NCBI GenBank assembly: GCA_039105265.1
Contig: JAPFFF010000004.1
Location: 8,041,501 to 8,105,500, forward strand
Source of the DNA: Tritrichomonas musculus
Taxonomy: Eukaryota; Parabasalia; Tritrichomonadida; Tritrichomonadidae
Length of the DNA: 64,000 bases
Direction of reading: 5' to 3'
In this document: positions 29,720 to 40,330 of the stretch, in pieces
Layout: every line of letters begins with the position of its first letter
Numbering within the stretch: position 1 is the stretch's first letter
Made by a program: the position numbers and the translations under genes
Notes under the pieces: generated by a model
The model's input: only the letters and a program-made list of their open reading frames with translations
The model's database searches: none
Told to the model about the DNA's origin: nothing

Positions 29720-30688
29720 TTATTTTATTTTATTTTTTTTTTTTTTTTTTTTGTTCCTTACTTCTTCAAGTACTTTTTTTGCCATATCTTTAGTAACATA
29801 TGTTTCAAAATAATCATAAAAATTGTAATTATTTTGGAAATACCGTTCTTTAGTCCTTTTCTCATCCCTGGTGCATTTTTTCATGCCAGTTTTGATACCT
29901 TGTTCTATGAGGATATCTACTACTATATTATGTAATTCATAGATGCATTCTTTTGGGAAACGTTTACAATTATATAAACAATAAAAAAAATTTGAAAATG
30001 ACCTTGACGTTCTTTCCTTTTGACCGGAAACTTGATATCCAAATCCAGAGGAAGGAAGACTTGGTGTATTTGAATCTTCAGACCTAGCTGTTAAGCAAGT
30101 ATAAGAGCGTGAAATATTGGAAGGTGTCGTATTTGTCATACAAAAGTTTGCACTTGAATTATTTGGATCCATGGAATAAGATGCACTTGTCGTGGGATGA
30201 GTTTCTTCTGATAATTGGCTAGATTGTATATTTGGACAGTTTTGGGGGTTGTTGGAATATATTATGTTTGTTTGTGGAGAAGTTTCTTCTGATAATTGGC
30301 TAGATTGAATATTTGGACAGTTTTGGGGGTTGTTGGAATATATTATGTTTGTTTGGGGAGAAGTTTCTTCTGATAATTGGCTAGACTGCATATTTGGACA
30401 GTTTTGGGGATTGTTGGAATACATTATGCTTGTTTTGGGAGAAGTTTCTTCTGATAATTGGCTAGATTGCATATTTATACAGTTTTGGGGATGGTTGAGA
30501 TATGACATGTCTTCCATGAAAGAAGTATCTTCTGTTGATTGCGTACAATAGGAATTTTGAAACATATTTAGATCTGGCAAATGAAGAAGATAATCAGGAT
30601 CATTGTCATAAAAACTGTAATCTAAGTCTGCACAAGAAGTTTCTTCATTTTGAAACATGGAAAGAGGATCTTCGTCTTGATATGCCAT
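29720..30688 (-). CDS. Acidic Ser/Asn/Gln-rich protein with 81-bp tandem repeats and basic C terminus
   Basis: This is a 322-residue protein. The N terminus is acidic (MAYQDEDPLSMFQNEE). About residues 60-170 hold four copies of a 27-residue unit with core PQNCPNIQSSQLSEETSPQT, encoded by 81-bp DNA repeats whose phase is exact (spacing 81 bases at 30201, 30282, 30363 and 30444). Residues about 225-305 form a Lys/Tyr-rich, probably folded region (KRFPKECIYELHNIVVDIL, then NNYNFYDYFETYVT). The chain ends in a lysine string encoded by a long A-run, so the exact end may vary. I do not recognise the family; acidic repeats plus a basic domain would suit a transcription or chromatin factor, which is only an inference. 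Confidence 0.6.
   Translation of the reverse strand: MAYQDEDPLSMFQNEETSCADLDYSFYDNDPDYLLHLPDLNMFQNSYCTQSTEDTSFMEDMSYLNHPQNCINMQSSQLSEETSPKTSIMYSNNPQNCPNMQSSQLSEETSPQTNIIYSNNPQNCPNIQSSQLSEETSPQTNIIYSNNPQNCPNIQSSQLSEETHPTTSASYSMDPNNSSANFCMTNTTPSNISRSYTCLTARSEDSNTPSLPSSGFGYQVSGQKERTSRSFSNFFYCLYNCKRFPKECIYELHNIVVDILIEQGIKTGMKKCTRDEKRTKERYFQNNYNFYDYFETYVTKDMAKKVLEEVRNKKKKKKNKIK
30201..30520 (-). repeat. Coding minisatellite, 81-bp unit, about four copies
   Basis: The phrase GTTTCTTCTGATAATTGGCT recurs at 30201, 30282, 30363 and 30444, always 81 bases apart, preserving frame in the protein above. Copies differ at a few positions only, so expansion is recent or homogenised. Confidence 0.85.
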
Positions 30689-31000
30689 GAGTACAGAGTG
30701 ATCCTCTACAAAAGAGAAATGAATTTTTTTTTATATCACTTTTATATCTTAATAAAATTTTTATTATAAAAAAAACAAGTCATTCAATATTTCAATTAAT
30801 TATTTAAAATAAAAAAAATATGTCAGCCATTTATAGCAGAATAATAATAATAATAAAGATTGTTAATATTAATTATTTATGTTTTTATATCTATGAATCA
30901 TATATTTATTAATATATAATGATGACGATCATGTATTTATTGATATATAATAATTTAAAGTTATCCAATTGTTTTCTGAAAAAATTTATAATAAATAAAT
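30689..31000. other. AT-rich intergenic DNA
   Basis: Promoter side of the repeat-protein gene, with ATTCATTTCTCTTTT on its coding strand as a possible initiator. Nothing else is seen. Confidence 0.25.
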
Positions 31001-32488
31001 AGGTGGGCCACTTTTTTTTTGACTTTAAAAAAGCTCTTTTTTTCTTCGAATTTTAAGAATTATTCAGCAATTTCATAATATATATTTATATAACACATAT
31101 ATGATAGGATGCAGTTGTTAAATTAAGTTTTGAACTAATATTCATCAACTTTTTTTTTAATACATGATATGCAGTATCACAAGTTCAAATGAATTAAAAT
31201 ACATATTTCTATTATTTTATGATATTATCTATGTCATACATCAAGAATGATCTGGAAACAATATAAAATAATTAATAGATTTCTCTAAAAAGTTAAAATA
31301 AAAGGTATTTTTAATTTTCAGAAGTATATAAAAAAATTGAATGTTTTCTTTTTTGATATTTAGTTTCTTCATCGCCCAGGCTTTTTATTGATATAGTTAG
31401 TTATAACATAACTTCAAAGATAAAGGTTAGTTGGGAAAACATATTCAAAAAGTTGAATTAGTTAACGGAATGATTCAATTTTGGAGCCACTTGGTAAGAA
31501 ATTATAAACGGTCAAACAATAAATTTGGAATAAATAAAGGTAAATTAAAATTAGATATATGTCCTAGAATATTGGACCTTTATTAAAAAATCATAAAAAA
31601 TTAAAATCAGCTTTTTTTTATTCAATTTTCTCACAATTTATAAAAATAGCTTTCAAATATTTTTTATATTTTTTCCCTTATTGAAATTTTGAGATTTTTA
31701 GAAAAAGCAATATCTTAATTTAAAATTAAATTAATCTATATTAATATTATAATTTCATATTAGAATTATATATTAAATATATATATAAATGAGATATTAC
31801 ATTTTAAATTTAAAAAGCAAAGATAATCAAAATTAAAATTATTTTATATTTATTTGAATTTTTAAAATTTCAAAAAAAAAACTAAGTTTTAATAAAAATT
31901 ATAAATATAGCAATTTAAATAGAAATAAACATAATATATTTTTATTATAATATTATAAACATAAATATAATAGTAAATAATATTTTAAAATATTTATAAT
32001 AAATCATATACTAATAAATTTTCAAAATCATTAAAATCGAATAATTGATTATTTCTAACTTTTTCAAAACGAATTTTTATAGCATGCTTCAATTGTTATA
32101 TTCAAAATTTTAGGTATAGAAAAAATCATTTATTTCTTTTTATATTTTGTCTTTGATTATAATCAACAAGATATAACTTTAAACAAAATTAAATTAAACA
32201 ATTAATTTAAAATTAAAATAGATATTTTTATTCTTAATAAATGAAATTTTCTTATATAAATTGAATGATCTTTTTAAATTCTTTTAATTTTGAGAAAATT
32301 ATTTCAAATATTTTTGAAAGATTTTATCTATACTATTTGAATAGTTTACAAAAAAAAAATGAAAATTTAAATTATTCATAAAAACTTTATCTTTAATATT
32401 TATGAACTATAATTAATATTTTATTTATTTATTATATGTAATCTATCTAATGGTGCAAAAGTTATAAAAATTCATTGGTGGCCCACCT
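31001..32488. mobile_element. Possible 1.5-kb TIR element
   Basis: AGGTGGGCCAC at 31001-31011 is repeated in inverse orientation at 32478-32488. The flanks AAATAAAT and ATATAAAT agree at seven of eight bases, which may be a target duplication. The interior is extremely AT-rich and has no credible open frame. Evidence is limited to 11-bp ends, so this could be two unrelated fragments. Confidence 0.4.
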
Positions 32489-32644
32489 ATATAAATAATG
32501 ATATGATAGCTCTATCTCATTGAATCCTAGATATATATTCCCAATAAAGAGATATATCATGTAAAATAAAACATATAAAGAAAAAAAATTATTACAGGGA
32601 AATATATCAAATCGATAATAAATTATTTGTAAATTATTGAAATA

Positions 32645-34143
32645 CAGTTGCTTCACTTTAGTAACGATAAAACCCACTTTTGTAACGAAAAATGTAACCA
32701 CCAAAATTTTTAAAAATTTTATCACATAACTTTTTTAGTTTAATTTTCACTTTCGTAACGAAAAATTTCACTTTCGTAACGAAATTATTATAAATTCATT
32801 TTAACCAAAAAAGAGAGAAGGCACGAACAAAAAAGCATGTTAACAGTTGTTTACTAATACGAAATTTGAACTTTTTGGCTTTTCAATTGCGAAATAAAAT
32901 CATGAGCCAAATATGCCAAATATACTCATTTAAAATAATCTGAAGCGCAAAAATCAATCATACTACTATTTCCTTTACTTAGTAAAGTATATTTCAAAGC
33001 AAATTGATTTCGAATTCAATTTTTTTTTTAAAAGCATTGGCTAATTATCATTCAATTACCTTATTGACGGCTCATTTAAGATGATTTTTTTGGAAATGTT
33101 TGTTGTTATTATTGTTTTTAAAGTTAAAATCAATAAAATTTAAAAAACAATAATAAATTTAAAATCAATAATAACAAAAGAAGAAGTTTTATCATAACAG
33201 TCTTCTTGTGTTAATTTTTTTCTCCATGAGAAATGATAGTGCACAGTGGACATCATTTTAAAAAAAAAAATTTTCACTTTTTCATTGGTTTATGATTTGA
33301 AAAAGTTTGAATATTTTATTTCTATAAAAAAATAAGAATATCTATGATATTTTTAAATTAAATTCATTTTAAGATTAATTTTAATATTTTTAACATTCAT
33401 TCATTTTATTTTTATCCATTTTTATTTGCTCTTTTGGCGTTAAAACGTAAAAAAAGAAAAAAAGAAAAAGAATGACATGTGATATAAAAAGACAAAATGA
33501 TAGGAAAAATGATAGAAAAAATGATAGGAAAGATACTTTATTATTATTATTATTAAAAATTAAAAGCGTTTCTATGATTAGCAAAATACTATTGACTATT
33601 TAATCATTTTTCATTTTTTATATTATCAATATCTTTTAAGCATTATAATAAAACTTCTTCTTTAATTTAAAAACAATAATAACAACAAACATTTCCAAAA
33701 AAATCATCTTAAATGAGCCGTCAATAAGGTAATTGAATGATAATTAGCCAATGCTTTTAAAAAAAAAATTGAATTCGAAATCAATTTGCTTTGAAATATA
33801 CTTTACTAAGTAAAGGAAATAGTAGTATGATTGATTTTTGCGCTTCAGATTATTTTAAATGAGTATATTTGGCATATTTGGCTCATGATTTTATTTCGCA
33901 ATTGAAAAGCCAAAAAGTTCAAATTTCGTATTAGTAAACAACTGTTAACATGCTTTTTTGTTCGTGCCTTCTCTCTTTTTTGGTTAAAATGAATTTATAA
34001 TAATTTCGTTACGAAAGTGAAATTTTTCGTTACGAAAGTGAAAATTAAACTAAAAAAGTTATGTGATAAAATTTTTAAAAATTTTGGTGGTTACATTTTT
34101 CGTTACAAAAGTGGGTTTTATCGTTTCAAAAGTGAAGCAACTG
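32645..34143. mobile_element. Long inverted-repeat element with Tc1/mariner-like ends
   Basis: Two near-identical arms of about 480 bases (32645-33122 and 33666-34143) are inverted around a 540-base core. The ends read CAGTTGCTTCACTTT and are flanked by TA on both sides, as expected for Tc1/mariner insertion. Each arm has four direct copies of a motif close to CACTTTCGTAACGA near its outer end (left arm at about 32654, 32675, 32748 and 32769), which look like transposase binding sites. No transposase remains. A transcript of either strand would fold into a very long hairpin. Confidence 0.8.
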
Positions 34144-34517
34144 TATCGATTTTTGATTTTTCATATCTCAACATAGTTTTAATTAATTTAATATATTATC
34201 ACTTTATAAACATAATAATATAATAATATAAAAAATACAAGCTCAAAAATTAAAAAATACTTTTTTAATCAACGCTTTTCTAGTGTTTTTATTTTTTCAA
34301 AAAGGAAAGATTAAACCAAGCAGATTATAAATAGTATAAAATAATTTTACACATGATAAGGATTAAAAATATATAATTAAATTTTTAGCAAATACTAAAT
34401 TCATTAACTTTTTGCTTTCAACAAATTGAAAAAAAAAAAAAGTACAATCGTAAAAAACCGCCATCTTAAGGTGAAATTTAACTTACTCTGTTAAGAAAAT
34501 TAACCAAAAAAAAAAAC

Positions 34518-35562
34518 GTAAATTTAGACCACTGCAAGCCAAAAAAATTTCTTTTATTTGAAACATAATTGATATTAATATATTTTTGTTCCAACAATAA
34601 ATCTATATTTTTAATATCTGTTTGATCTTTCTGTTTAATATTGAGATATATATATTTTAAAATTTATACAAATTTTTTTTCTGAAAAAGTTGATATTTTT
34701 ATTCAAAAAATATCTGTTTTATTAAAATGATTTATAAATCGATAATTATGAATACGATTATTATGAACTTATAATAAAGTAATTATATCATGTTGATGAA
34801 CAAGTGTGCAAAATATTATAAGAAAATTGGCGCTACGTTTTTAGAAAAATAACATTATAAATTGATAGAGTTCTATTGGTTGAGGATAAATTATTCTGAT
34901 TAACGATTAATAATTGAATATAATTGTTTTTTTTATAATTCTTTAGCTAATTTATAAAAAAAACGCAATGATAATATGGTCATATTAGTTATTATCACAT
35001 TTATTTTATATTTCAACGTAATTTAAGTGTCTCTAAAAAAATATCATTATTGATATGAATATATAAAACAATTTTGTGTTAATTGTTTCAATTCTCATGC
35101 ATATATATACATTTAAGTGCCACCATTTTGTGTCTAATTAAAATAATCATTTATATTGGTTTGAACGAATATTATACAATCATTTTAAATTAAGATGACT
35201 TTTACTAAAAACGTAGCGCCAATTTTCTTATAATATTTTGCACACTTGTTCATCAACATGATATAATTACTTTATTATAAGTTCATAATAATCGTATTCA
35301 TAATTATCGATTTATAAATCATTTTAATAAAACAGATATTTTTTGAATAAAAATATCAACTTTTTCAGAAAAAAAATTTGTATAAATTTTAAAATATATA
35401 TATCTCAATATTAAACAGAAAGATCAAACAGATATTAAAACTGTAGATTTATGTTTCAATTTAAAAATTATTTTTATTATTAATAAAATATGATAAAGTA
35501 TTTTTCGCGCTTCTCACAATTTTGAATGGTTTATATTTTGGCTTACAGTGCTCTGTAAATTT
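34518..35562. mobile_element. Second long inverted-repeat element
   Basis: The arms are strongest at 34597-34846 and 35205-35452, which are nearly exact reverse complements (inner ends GGCGCTACGTTTTTAG). Weaker complementarity continues outward to about 34518 and 35562 (CACTGCAAGCCAAAA versus its inverted counterpart TTTTGGCTTACAGTG). The inner junction TACAGTTTTAATATCTG on one side (mutated on the other) might be an older TA/CAGT end. The core of about 360 bases encodes nothing. Confidence 0.65.
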
Positions 35563-35635
35563 AAATTTTTCTTTAATTATAACAATTTGCTTTTTTTGAT
35601 ATAATTTTTTTTATTTTTACATAATTTTTCAGGAA

Positions 35636-35720
35636 TATACGCACCAGTGATCACCACGGGGCTGTGCGAAGCCGAATCAGGTTCCTTGAATTGCTGGATG
35701 AATCGGGAAGCTATTTGAAC
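35636..35720. other. GC-rich island of unknown nature
   Basis: A stretch of about 80 bases with normal base balance in AT-rich DNA, containing CCACGGGGCTGTGCGAAGCC. Two frames are open across it, so it may be an exon-like relic of a lost gene, or an RNA. No family is recognised. Confidence 0.2.
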
Positions 35721-35890
35721 TATATATTTATGCATTATTTAGCAGAAATTGAATACAAAATGTGTAAAAAGGTATTCAAAAAGTTAAAAAGTTTTCAAAA
35801 AGTGGTGTAGAAAAATACGATTCCCCCAAAAAAAGAGTTTACATACCTTTATCAAATCATAATTTATTTAATTTCGATTTATTTATTTAT

Positions 35891-37420
35891 TTATTCAGGA
35901 TGTGAATCTCTTTTTAAGCTTTTATTAAGCACACGAACCATCAATCTTGTGTAATTTTTTATAAAGTGATTTTTCTCAGAGACGTTATTAATAAAATTAG
36001 TGAAATATTCAGGATTATCAACATGGCACAACTGAATCTGGTCATCTTTAACCTCAATTTTTGCTTCATTTTCATCTTCTTCATCATCTTGGTCATCATC
36101 ATCGTTGTCATCTTTTGCCTTCCTTTTTTCTCTTTTCTTTTTAATTTTCTCCTTTAAATCATCGAATTTCTTTTTCATTTCGTCCTTCTTCTTCTTCAGG
36201 TGCATCTTCTGCCTCTCAATGAGGGACTTGTCTTCCTCTCCGTTGGAGAACTTGATCAAGTAAAGCTGGCCAGGCGGGTAAAGAGGCTCTTTCATTGCGT
36301 TGCTTGCTTCATATTCCTCAATTGATTTTTTATTCAAATAATTGTGAATGAACTTTTTGAATACTTTATTTGCATGCTCATGTTTGAGGAAGAAGTCTGA
36401 AATTGAGATGAGATTCTGAACCGATAGAAAAGGAACTGGGTCGCCTTCAATCATGAATGACTTGATGTATGAATCAGTCGTTTCCCACAGATTGTGTGAC
36501 AAAGTCGGAGGAGGAGCAAAACAGATGCATTGGACATCCAATTCAGGAAACTTTTCCCTGAAAAGATACGAAACAACCGCCGCAACCGCCGCGCCAAGTG
36601 AGTGACCAGTTATGATGATTTTTGTATGCTTTTTCATCATCTTTTTGTAATGCTTTGAATTATAGTTGGGGTGGTCATCCTCTGGTGAGTGTAACTTTTC
36701 ACTGGAACTCGATTTGTGTTTAAATAACGGTTTGTGCTTTGAATTTAAATTTTCACTCGATTTTTGAGTGGATTCGATCGTTTCTGATTCGTTTTCGTCT
36801 TCTTCGGAGTAATCTTCAAATTCTGAACTGGATATGTAATCAAGTGCTGGTAGATTTATTGCGCTGCTTTCGTCGCCGTCTTCTTGATTTAAATTATTAT
36901 TATTTAAATGTTCATTGAGTTCGAGTAATTTGGGTTGGCATGTAATAAATACATTGGATGCTGTACTAAAAACTCCTTGGTGAAATTTGCCACCATCATA
37001 CGAAACACCATTCCCTAATGAATCTGTAATGAAATCGTCTAGGCATTTTGAACCTCTGCAGCTTAGAACAATAGCATTAATTGTGGAATCTGTAACAATA
37101 TAAAATGGAATCCGGTTGACATCAGAATCTAATTTTTCAAATTCTAATTTAACTTCGGGCGGAAAATCAATTAATGAACGATCTTTATAAGCTATATAAC
37201 TATAAAGTACACATTTGTATATAATACGCATTTGTTCATTAGAAAATTCGATTGGATCAAATGTAAAGGTAGATTCAGGAGCGTGATTATTAAAATAACG
37301 AAAAAGTAAGAAAGAACGATGAAATTTTAGGTCTAGCTCTTTTTCAGAGCCATCTTTTTTCTTGTATATAAAACATTTCTTTTTTTTGGACGATTTTATA
37401 GCTTTATAGATTGGAAACAT
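35891..37420 (-). CDS. Class 3 lipase (sn1-diacylglycerol-lipase-like)
   Basis: The first ATG gives 509 residues. The alpha/beta-hydrolase core is clear: TINAIVLSCRGSKCLDDFITD forms the oxyanion strand and helix, GHSLGAAVAA is the nucleophile elbow (Ser in GHSLG), and IEGDPVPFLS supplies the acid. The catalytic His is probably in KNHFIKNY near the C terminus. An acidic Ser/Glu-rich insert (SSSEFEDYSEEDENESE) precedes the elbow, and a long charged coiled segment (KKKKDEMKKKFDD, then DDNDDDDQDDEEDENE) is inserted before the final His. It should hydrolyse glycerolipids in the cytosol or at membranes. No transmembrane helices are visible, unlike animal DAG lipases. Confidence 0.85.
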   Translation of the reverse strand: MFPIYKAIKSSKKKKCFIYKKKDGSEKELDLKFHRSFLLFRYFNNHAPESTFTFDPIEFSNEQMRIIYKCVLYSYIAYKDRSLIDFPPEVKLEFEKLDSDVNRIPFYIVTDSTINAIVLSCRGSKCLDDFITDSLGNGVSYDGGKFHQGVFSTASNVFITCQPKLLELNEHLNNNNLNQEDGDESSAINLPALDYISSSEFEDYSEEDENESETIESTQKSSENLNSKHKPLFKHKSSSSEKLHSPEDDHPNYNSKHYKKMMKKHTKIIITGHSLGAAVAAVVSYLFREKFPELDVQCICFAPPPTLSHNLWETTDSYIKSFMIEGDPVPFLSVQNLISISDFFLKHEHANKVFKKFIHNYLNKKSIEEYEASNAMKEPLYPPGQLYLIKFSNGEEDKSLIERQKMHLKKKKDEMKKKFDDLKEKIKKKREKRKAKDDNDDDDQDDEEDENEAKIEVKDDQIQLCHVDNPEYFTNFINNVSEKNHFIKNYTRLMVRVLNKSLKRDSHPE

Positions 37421-37782
37421 TTTTTTTTTAAGTTGAGTAAATTCAATTAATTTCAAATGGTATTCAAAATTCAAATTAATCGTATTATTTCCAAATCTTG
37501 AAAAAAATATCTAAATCATAATGCTAGTTTTATTTTTTGAATGAAGTATATGACCAAATTCAACATTTGTATTGAAAAAAAAGCTCACAAAATTTTAAAT
37601 TAATAATAATTTATTCAAAAAGTTTTCTTACAAATCAATAGGTTTTCGACTCGGTTTAACCTCCCCTCTGGCTTCAATCAAATATAAATAACTAAATATT
37701 ATTAAAAATAATAACAATATTTTTTTTTTAAAATGTTTATTTAAAAAAAAAATGATTAATGATTAATATTAATAAATTATTC
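37421..37782. other. Intergenic spacer
   Basis: Lies upstream of the lipase and downstream of the kinase-array stop. AT-rich with A/T homopolymers. No gene. Confidence 0.3.
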
Positions 37783-40257
37783 TCATAATTTCTTGACATA
37801 ATCCAAATATTTATCTTTATCAATATCTGATGTGATGAAATTAGGATTATTTTCAAGTTCATAAACAATATCTTCAAATGATTGTCTTTCATTAGGATCT
37901 TCAGACCAGCCTGATTCGATCAAATTTTTGTAGCATTCTGGAATTGAAACTTTAAATTCTGGTCTTTTGATTTTTTCCAATGCGTTGGAAACAAATCCAG
38001 AATTTTTGCCAACATTTACAATTGGCTTTTCTTTATTCAACATTTCATAAGCAATCATTGCAAATGAGTAAACATCGCTCTCTTTCGTGCATTCTCCTGA
38101 TATGACAACCTCTGGTGCTGAGTAAATAGATGATCCTCGAATCTTGCTTGCTGTTTGGAACGTCATACTGTTCATCATCAGAAGATGCGTGCAAATTCCA
38201 AAATCTGAAAGTTTTGGAAGCAATGAATCGTCAACAATGATGTTGCTTGGCTTTAAATTTCGATGAACAATGTCGTGTGAATGCAAGTATTTCATTGCTG
38301 AAGCAATTCCATACAAAATCATCAATTTCTTAGTTGAGTCCCATTCTCGAATTTTGAGATCATTTTTGTCCATTTGAAGAATGTCGCCGAGAGAGATGCT
38401 TGGATAAAGTTCTGTAATGACAACTGGCTTTGGTTCTTTTTTGAAGCTTGTGGGAGAGAATCCAACGAATTTCAGAATTGTTTGATGATTCAATTGTGAT
38501 ATTTTATTGAATTCTCTAGCTGTCCTCGTCATTTCTTCTTCACTAAATTGTGTCATGTCAATATTAGATATTTTCGCTGAATAAGTCTTCCCAGTTCTCT
38601 TCTGAATGACTTTGTATATTTTATTTATTTCACTTTTCCTAATCAATTCCTTAAATTCATAGTCATTCAAATCAATGAAATAATTTTGGATTGACATGCT
38701 CTTCATTTCTTCTTCAGCAACTCGATTAAAAGTTGTTATTGTATGCTCACTTATTCTTTCTTTAACATCTGGAACTTCAAATTTTACTAGAACTTGAGTA
38801 TATTTAGATGTATCTACTTCTTTTTCTACTTCTTTCTCTTCTTCTTTTTTATTAAATTCTTCACCAATGATTCTTGTGTAATTAATAAACTCCTCCATAT
38901 CGACATCTTTAAATATAAATTCTGGGTCTGTTTTTAATAAATCAATTATTTCATCAAATGTTGGTCTTTCATCTGGATCTTCTGCCCAACATTTTTCAAT
39001 CAGATTTTTGTAACATTTAGGAATGGATTCAGTCAACTTTGGACGATAATGTTTAAATATAACTTGGTAGTAAATAATTTCTGGAAGCTTAAATTGCTTG
39101 GCAGGTTTTTCATTTGTCAGGATTTCATAAATTATCATTGCGAAAGCATAAACATCAGATGCATCCGTGTAATTCGTATCTGTCCAAATCTCAGGTGAAA
39201 TATATGGAGGTGTTCCTATGACGTTTAGAGTTTGGGTCTCATCTACTTCAGAGATTTTTAAATATTTTGATAATCCAAAATCAGACAGCTTTGGATATAA
39301 ATATTCATCAAGAAGGACATTGTCTGGTTTTAAATCACGATGAAGAATATTTTTTGAGTGCAAATATTTCATTGCTGAAGCAACACAATAAATATTTATA
39401 AACTTCTTCGTATTGTCCCATCCTTTAATTCCACATTTGTGGTTTTCAAGATCTAAAATTCCAGCCAATGATCCATTCGGAAGAATTTCTGAAATAATAA
39501 CTGGCTTTTCCTTATTATTGAAGTTGGTCAAACTGTATCCAATAAATTTCATAACTGACACATAATTTATACTTGATATTACTTCGAGTTCATGTGCTAA
39601 ATTTTTCTTTTGACTTTTATCTAGATCTGAAAGTTCATTCATCATGATTTTGGCCGCATATATTTTTTTGGTACTTTTTTCAATGACTTTATAAACTCTA
39701 GCAAAACCTCCCTTCCCAATTTTATGCTTTCTCTCGAATTTATCCAAATCAACTTGCTTTACATCTGGTGAAATAACTATTTCAGATTCATCTTTTTTTG
39801 GTTTTTCGATAGTAGATTCAACTTTATGAAAATTGGCCTCTTTTACAATTCCTTTATTGTAGCTGTCAATAAAATCTGCATATTCATAAAACTCAGAAAT
39901 GTCAATGTCTTTTAATAATGCATCATTTTTTAAAAGGTCAACAATTTCATCAAATGAAGGACGATTATTCATATCATCTGCCCAACATTTTTCAATGATG
40001 TTTTTATAAGAATCGGAAATTGGAAAATCAAATTCTGGCCTTTTTCCTTCCATAATATCACCCAAGAGCTTATACAAATTCTCTCTATAATATGCATATT
40101 TCCCTGCCAATATTTCATAAGCCATGATACCATATGAATAAACATCGCTTGCCTTTGAAAAAGTGTAATCTCTTATTTGCTCAGGCGATATATAAGCAGG
40201 TGTTCCTTTCATTCCTTTGTCAGATTCGAAAGACATACTTTCTTGGTTAATATGCAA
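37783..40257 (-). CDS. Kinase array, 3' part: rest of domain 8, domains 9 and 10
   Basis: An 824-residue open frame. It begins within domain 8, just after its DFG: GTPAYISPEQI is the activation-segment end. The DFG itself (ISDFGLSKK) is encoded just upstream in this frame. Domain 9 is complete, with GKGGFARV glycine loop, AAKIM lysine, HRDLKPDN and DFGLS, so it should be catalytically active. Domain 10 has a degenerate glycine loop, HRNLKPSN (Asp to Asn) and DFGIC, so it is probably inactive. Linkers are charged (KKEEEKEVEKEVDTSK). The start ATG used here may not be natural, because the same frame reads upstream into HRDLKPENILVDDYL until the frameshift near 40341. Confidence 0.85.
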   Translation of the reverse strand: MHINQESMSFESDKGMKGTPAYISPEQIRDYTFSKASDVYSYGIMAYEILAGKYAYYRENLYKLLGDIMEGKRPEFDFPISDSYKNIIEKCWADDMNNRPSFDEIVDLLKNDALLKDIDISEFYEYADFIDSYNKGIVKEANFHKVESTIEKPKKDESEIVISPDVKQVDLDKFERKHKIGKGGFARVYKVIEKSTKKIYAAKIMMNELSDLDKSQKKNLAHELEVISSINYVSVMKFIGYSLTNFNNKEKPVIISEILPNGSLAGILDLENHKCGIKGWDNTKKFINIYCVASAMKYLHSKNILHRDLKPDNVLLDEYLYPKLSDFGLSKYLKISEVDETQTLNVIGTPPYISPEIWTDTNYTDASDVYAFAMIIYEILTNEKPAKQFKLPEIIYYQVIFKHYRPKLTESIPKCYKNLIEKCWAEDPDERPTFDEIIDLLKTDPEFIFKDVDMEEFINYTRIIGEEFNKKEEEKEVEKEVDTSKYTQVLVKFEVPDVKERISEHTITTFNRVAEEEMKSMSIQNYFIDLNDYEFKELIRKSEINKIYKVIQKRTGKTYSAKISNIDMTQFSEEEMTRTAREFNKISQLNHQTILKFVGFSPTSFKKEPKPVVITELYPSISLGDILQMDKNDLKIREWDSTKKLMILYGIASAMKYLHSHDIVHRNLKPSNIIVDDSLLPKLSDFGICTHLLMMNSMTFQTASKIRGSSIYSAPEVVISGECTKESDVYSFAMIAYEMLNKEKPIVNVGKNSGFVSNALEKIKRPEFKVSIPECYKNLIESGWSEDPNERQSFEDIVYELENNPNFITSDIDKDKYLDYVKKL

Positions 40258-40330
40258 TTTTTTAGATAATCCAAAATCAGATATTTTTGGGAATAAATAA
40301 TCATCTACTAAAATATTTTCTGGTTTTAGA

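Noticed and set aside
30201-30520. Possible CRISPR-like array
   Set aside because: Repeats are contiguous 81-bp coding units without spacers in a eukaryotic gene.
37421-37474. Eighteen-codon extension of the lipase from a TTG
   Set aside because: Same reason; the first ATG is at 37420.
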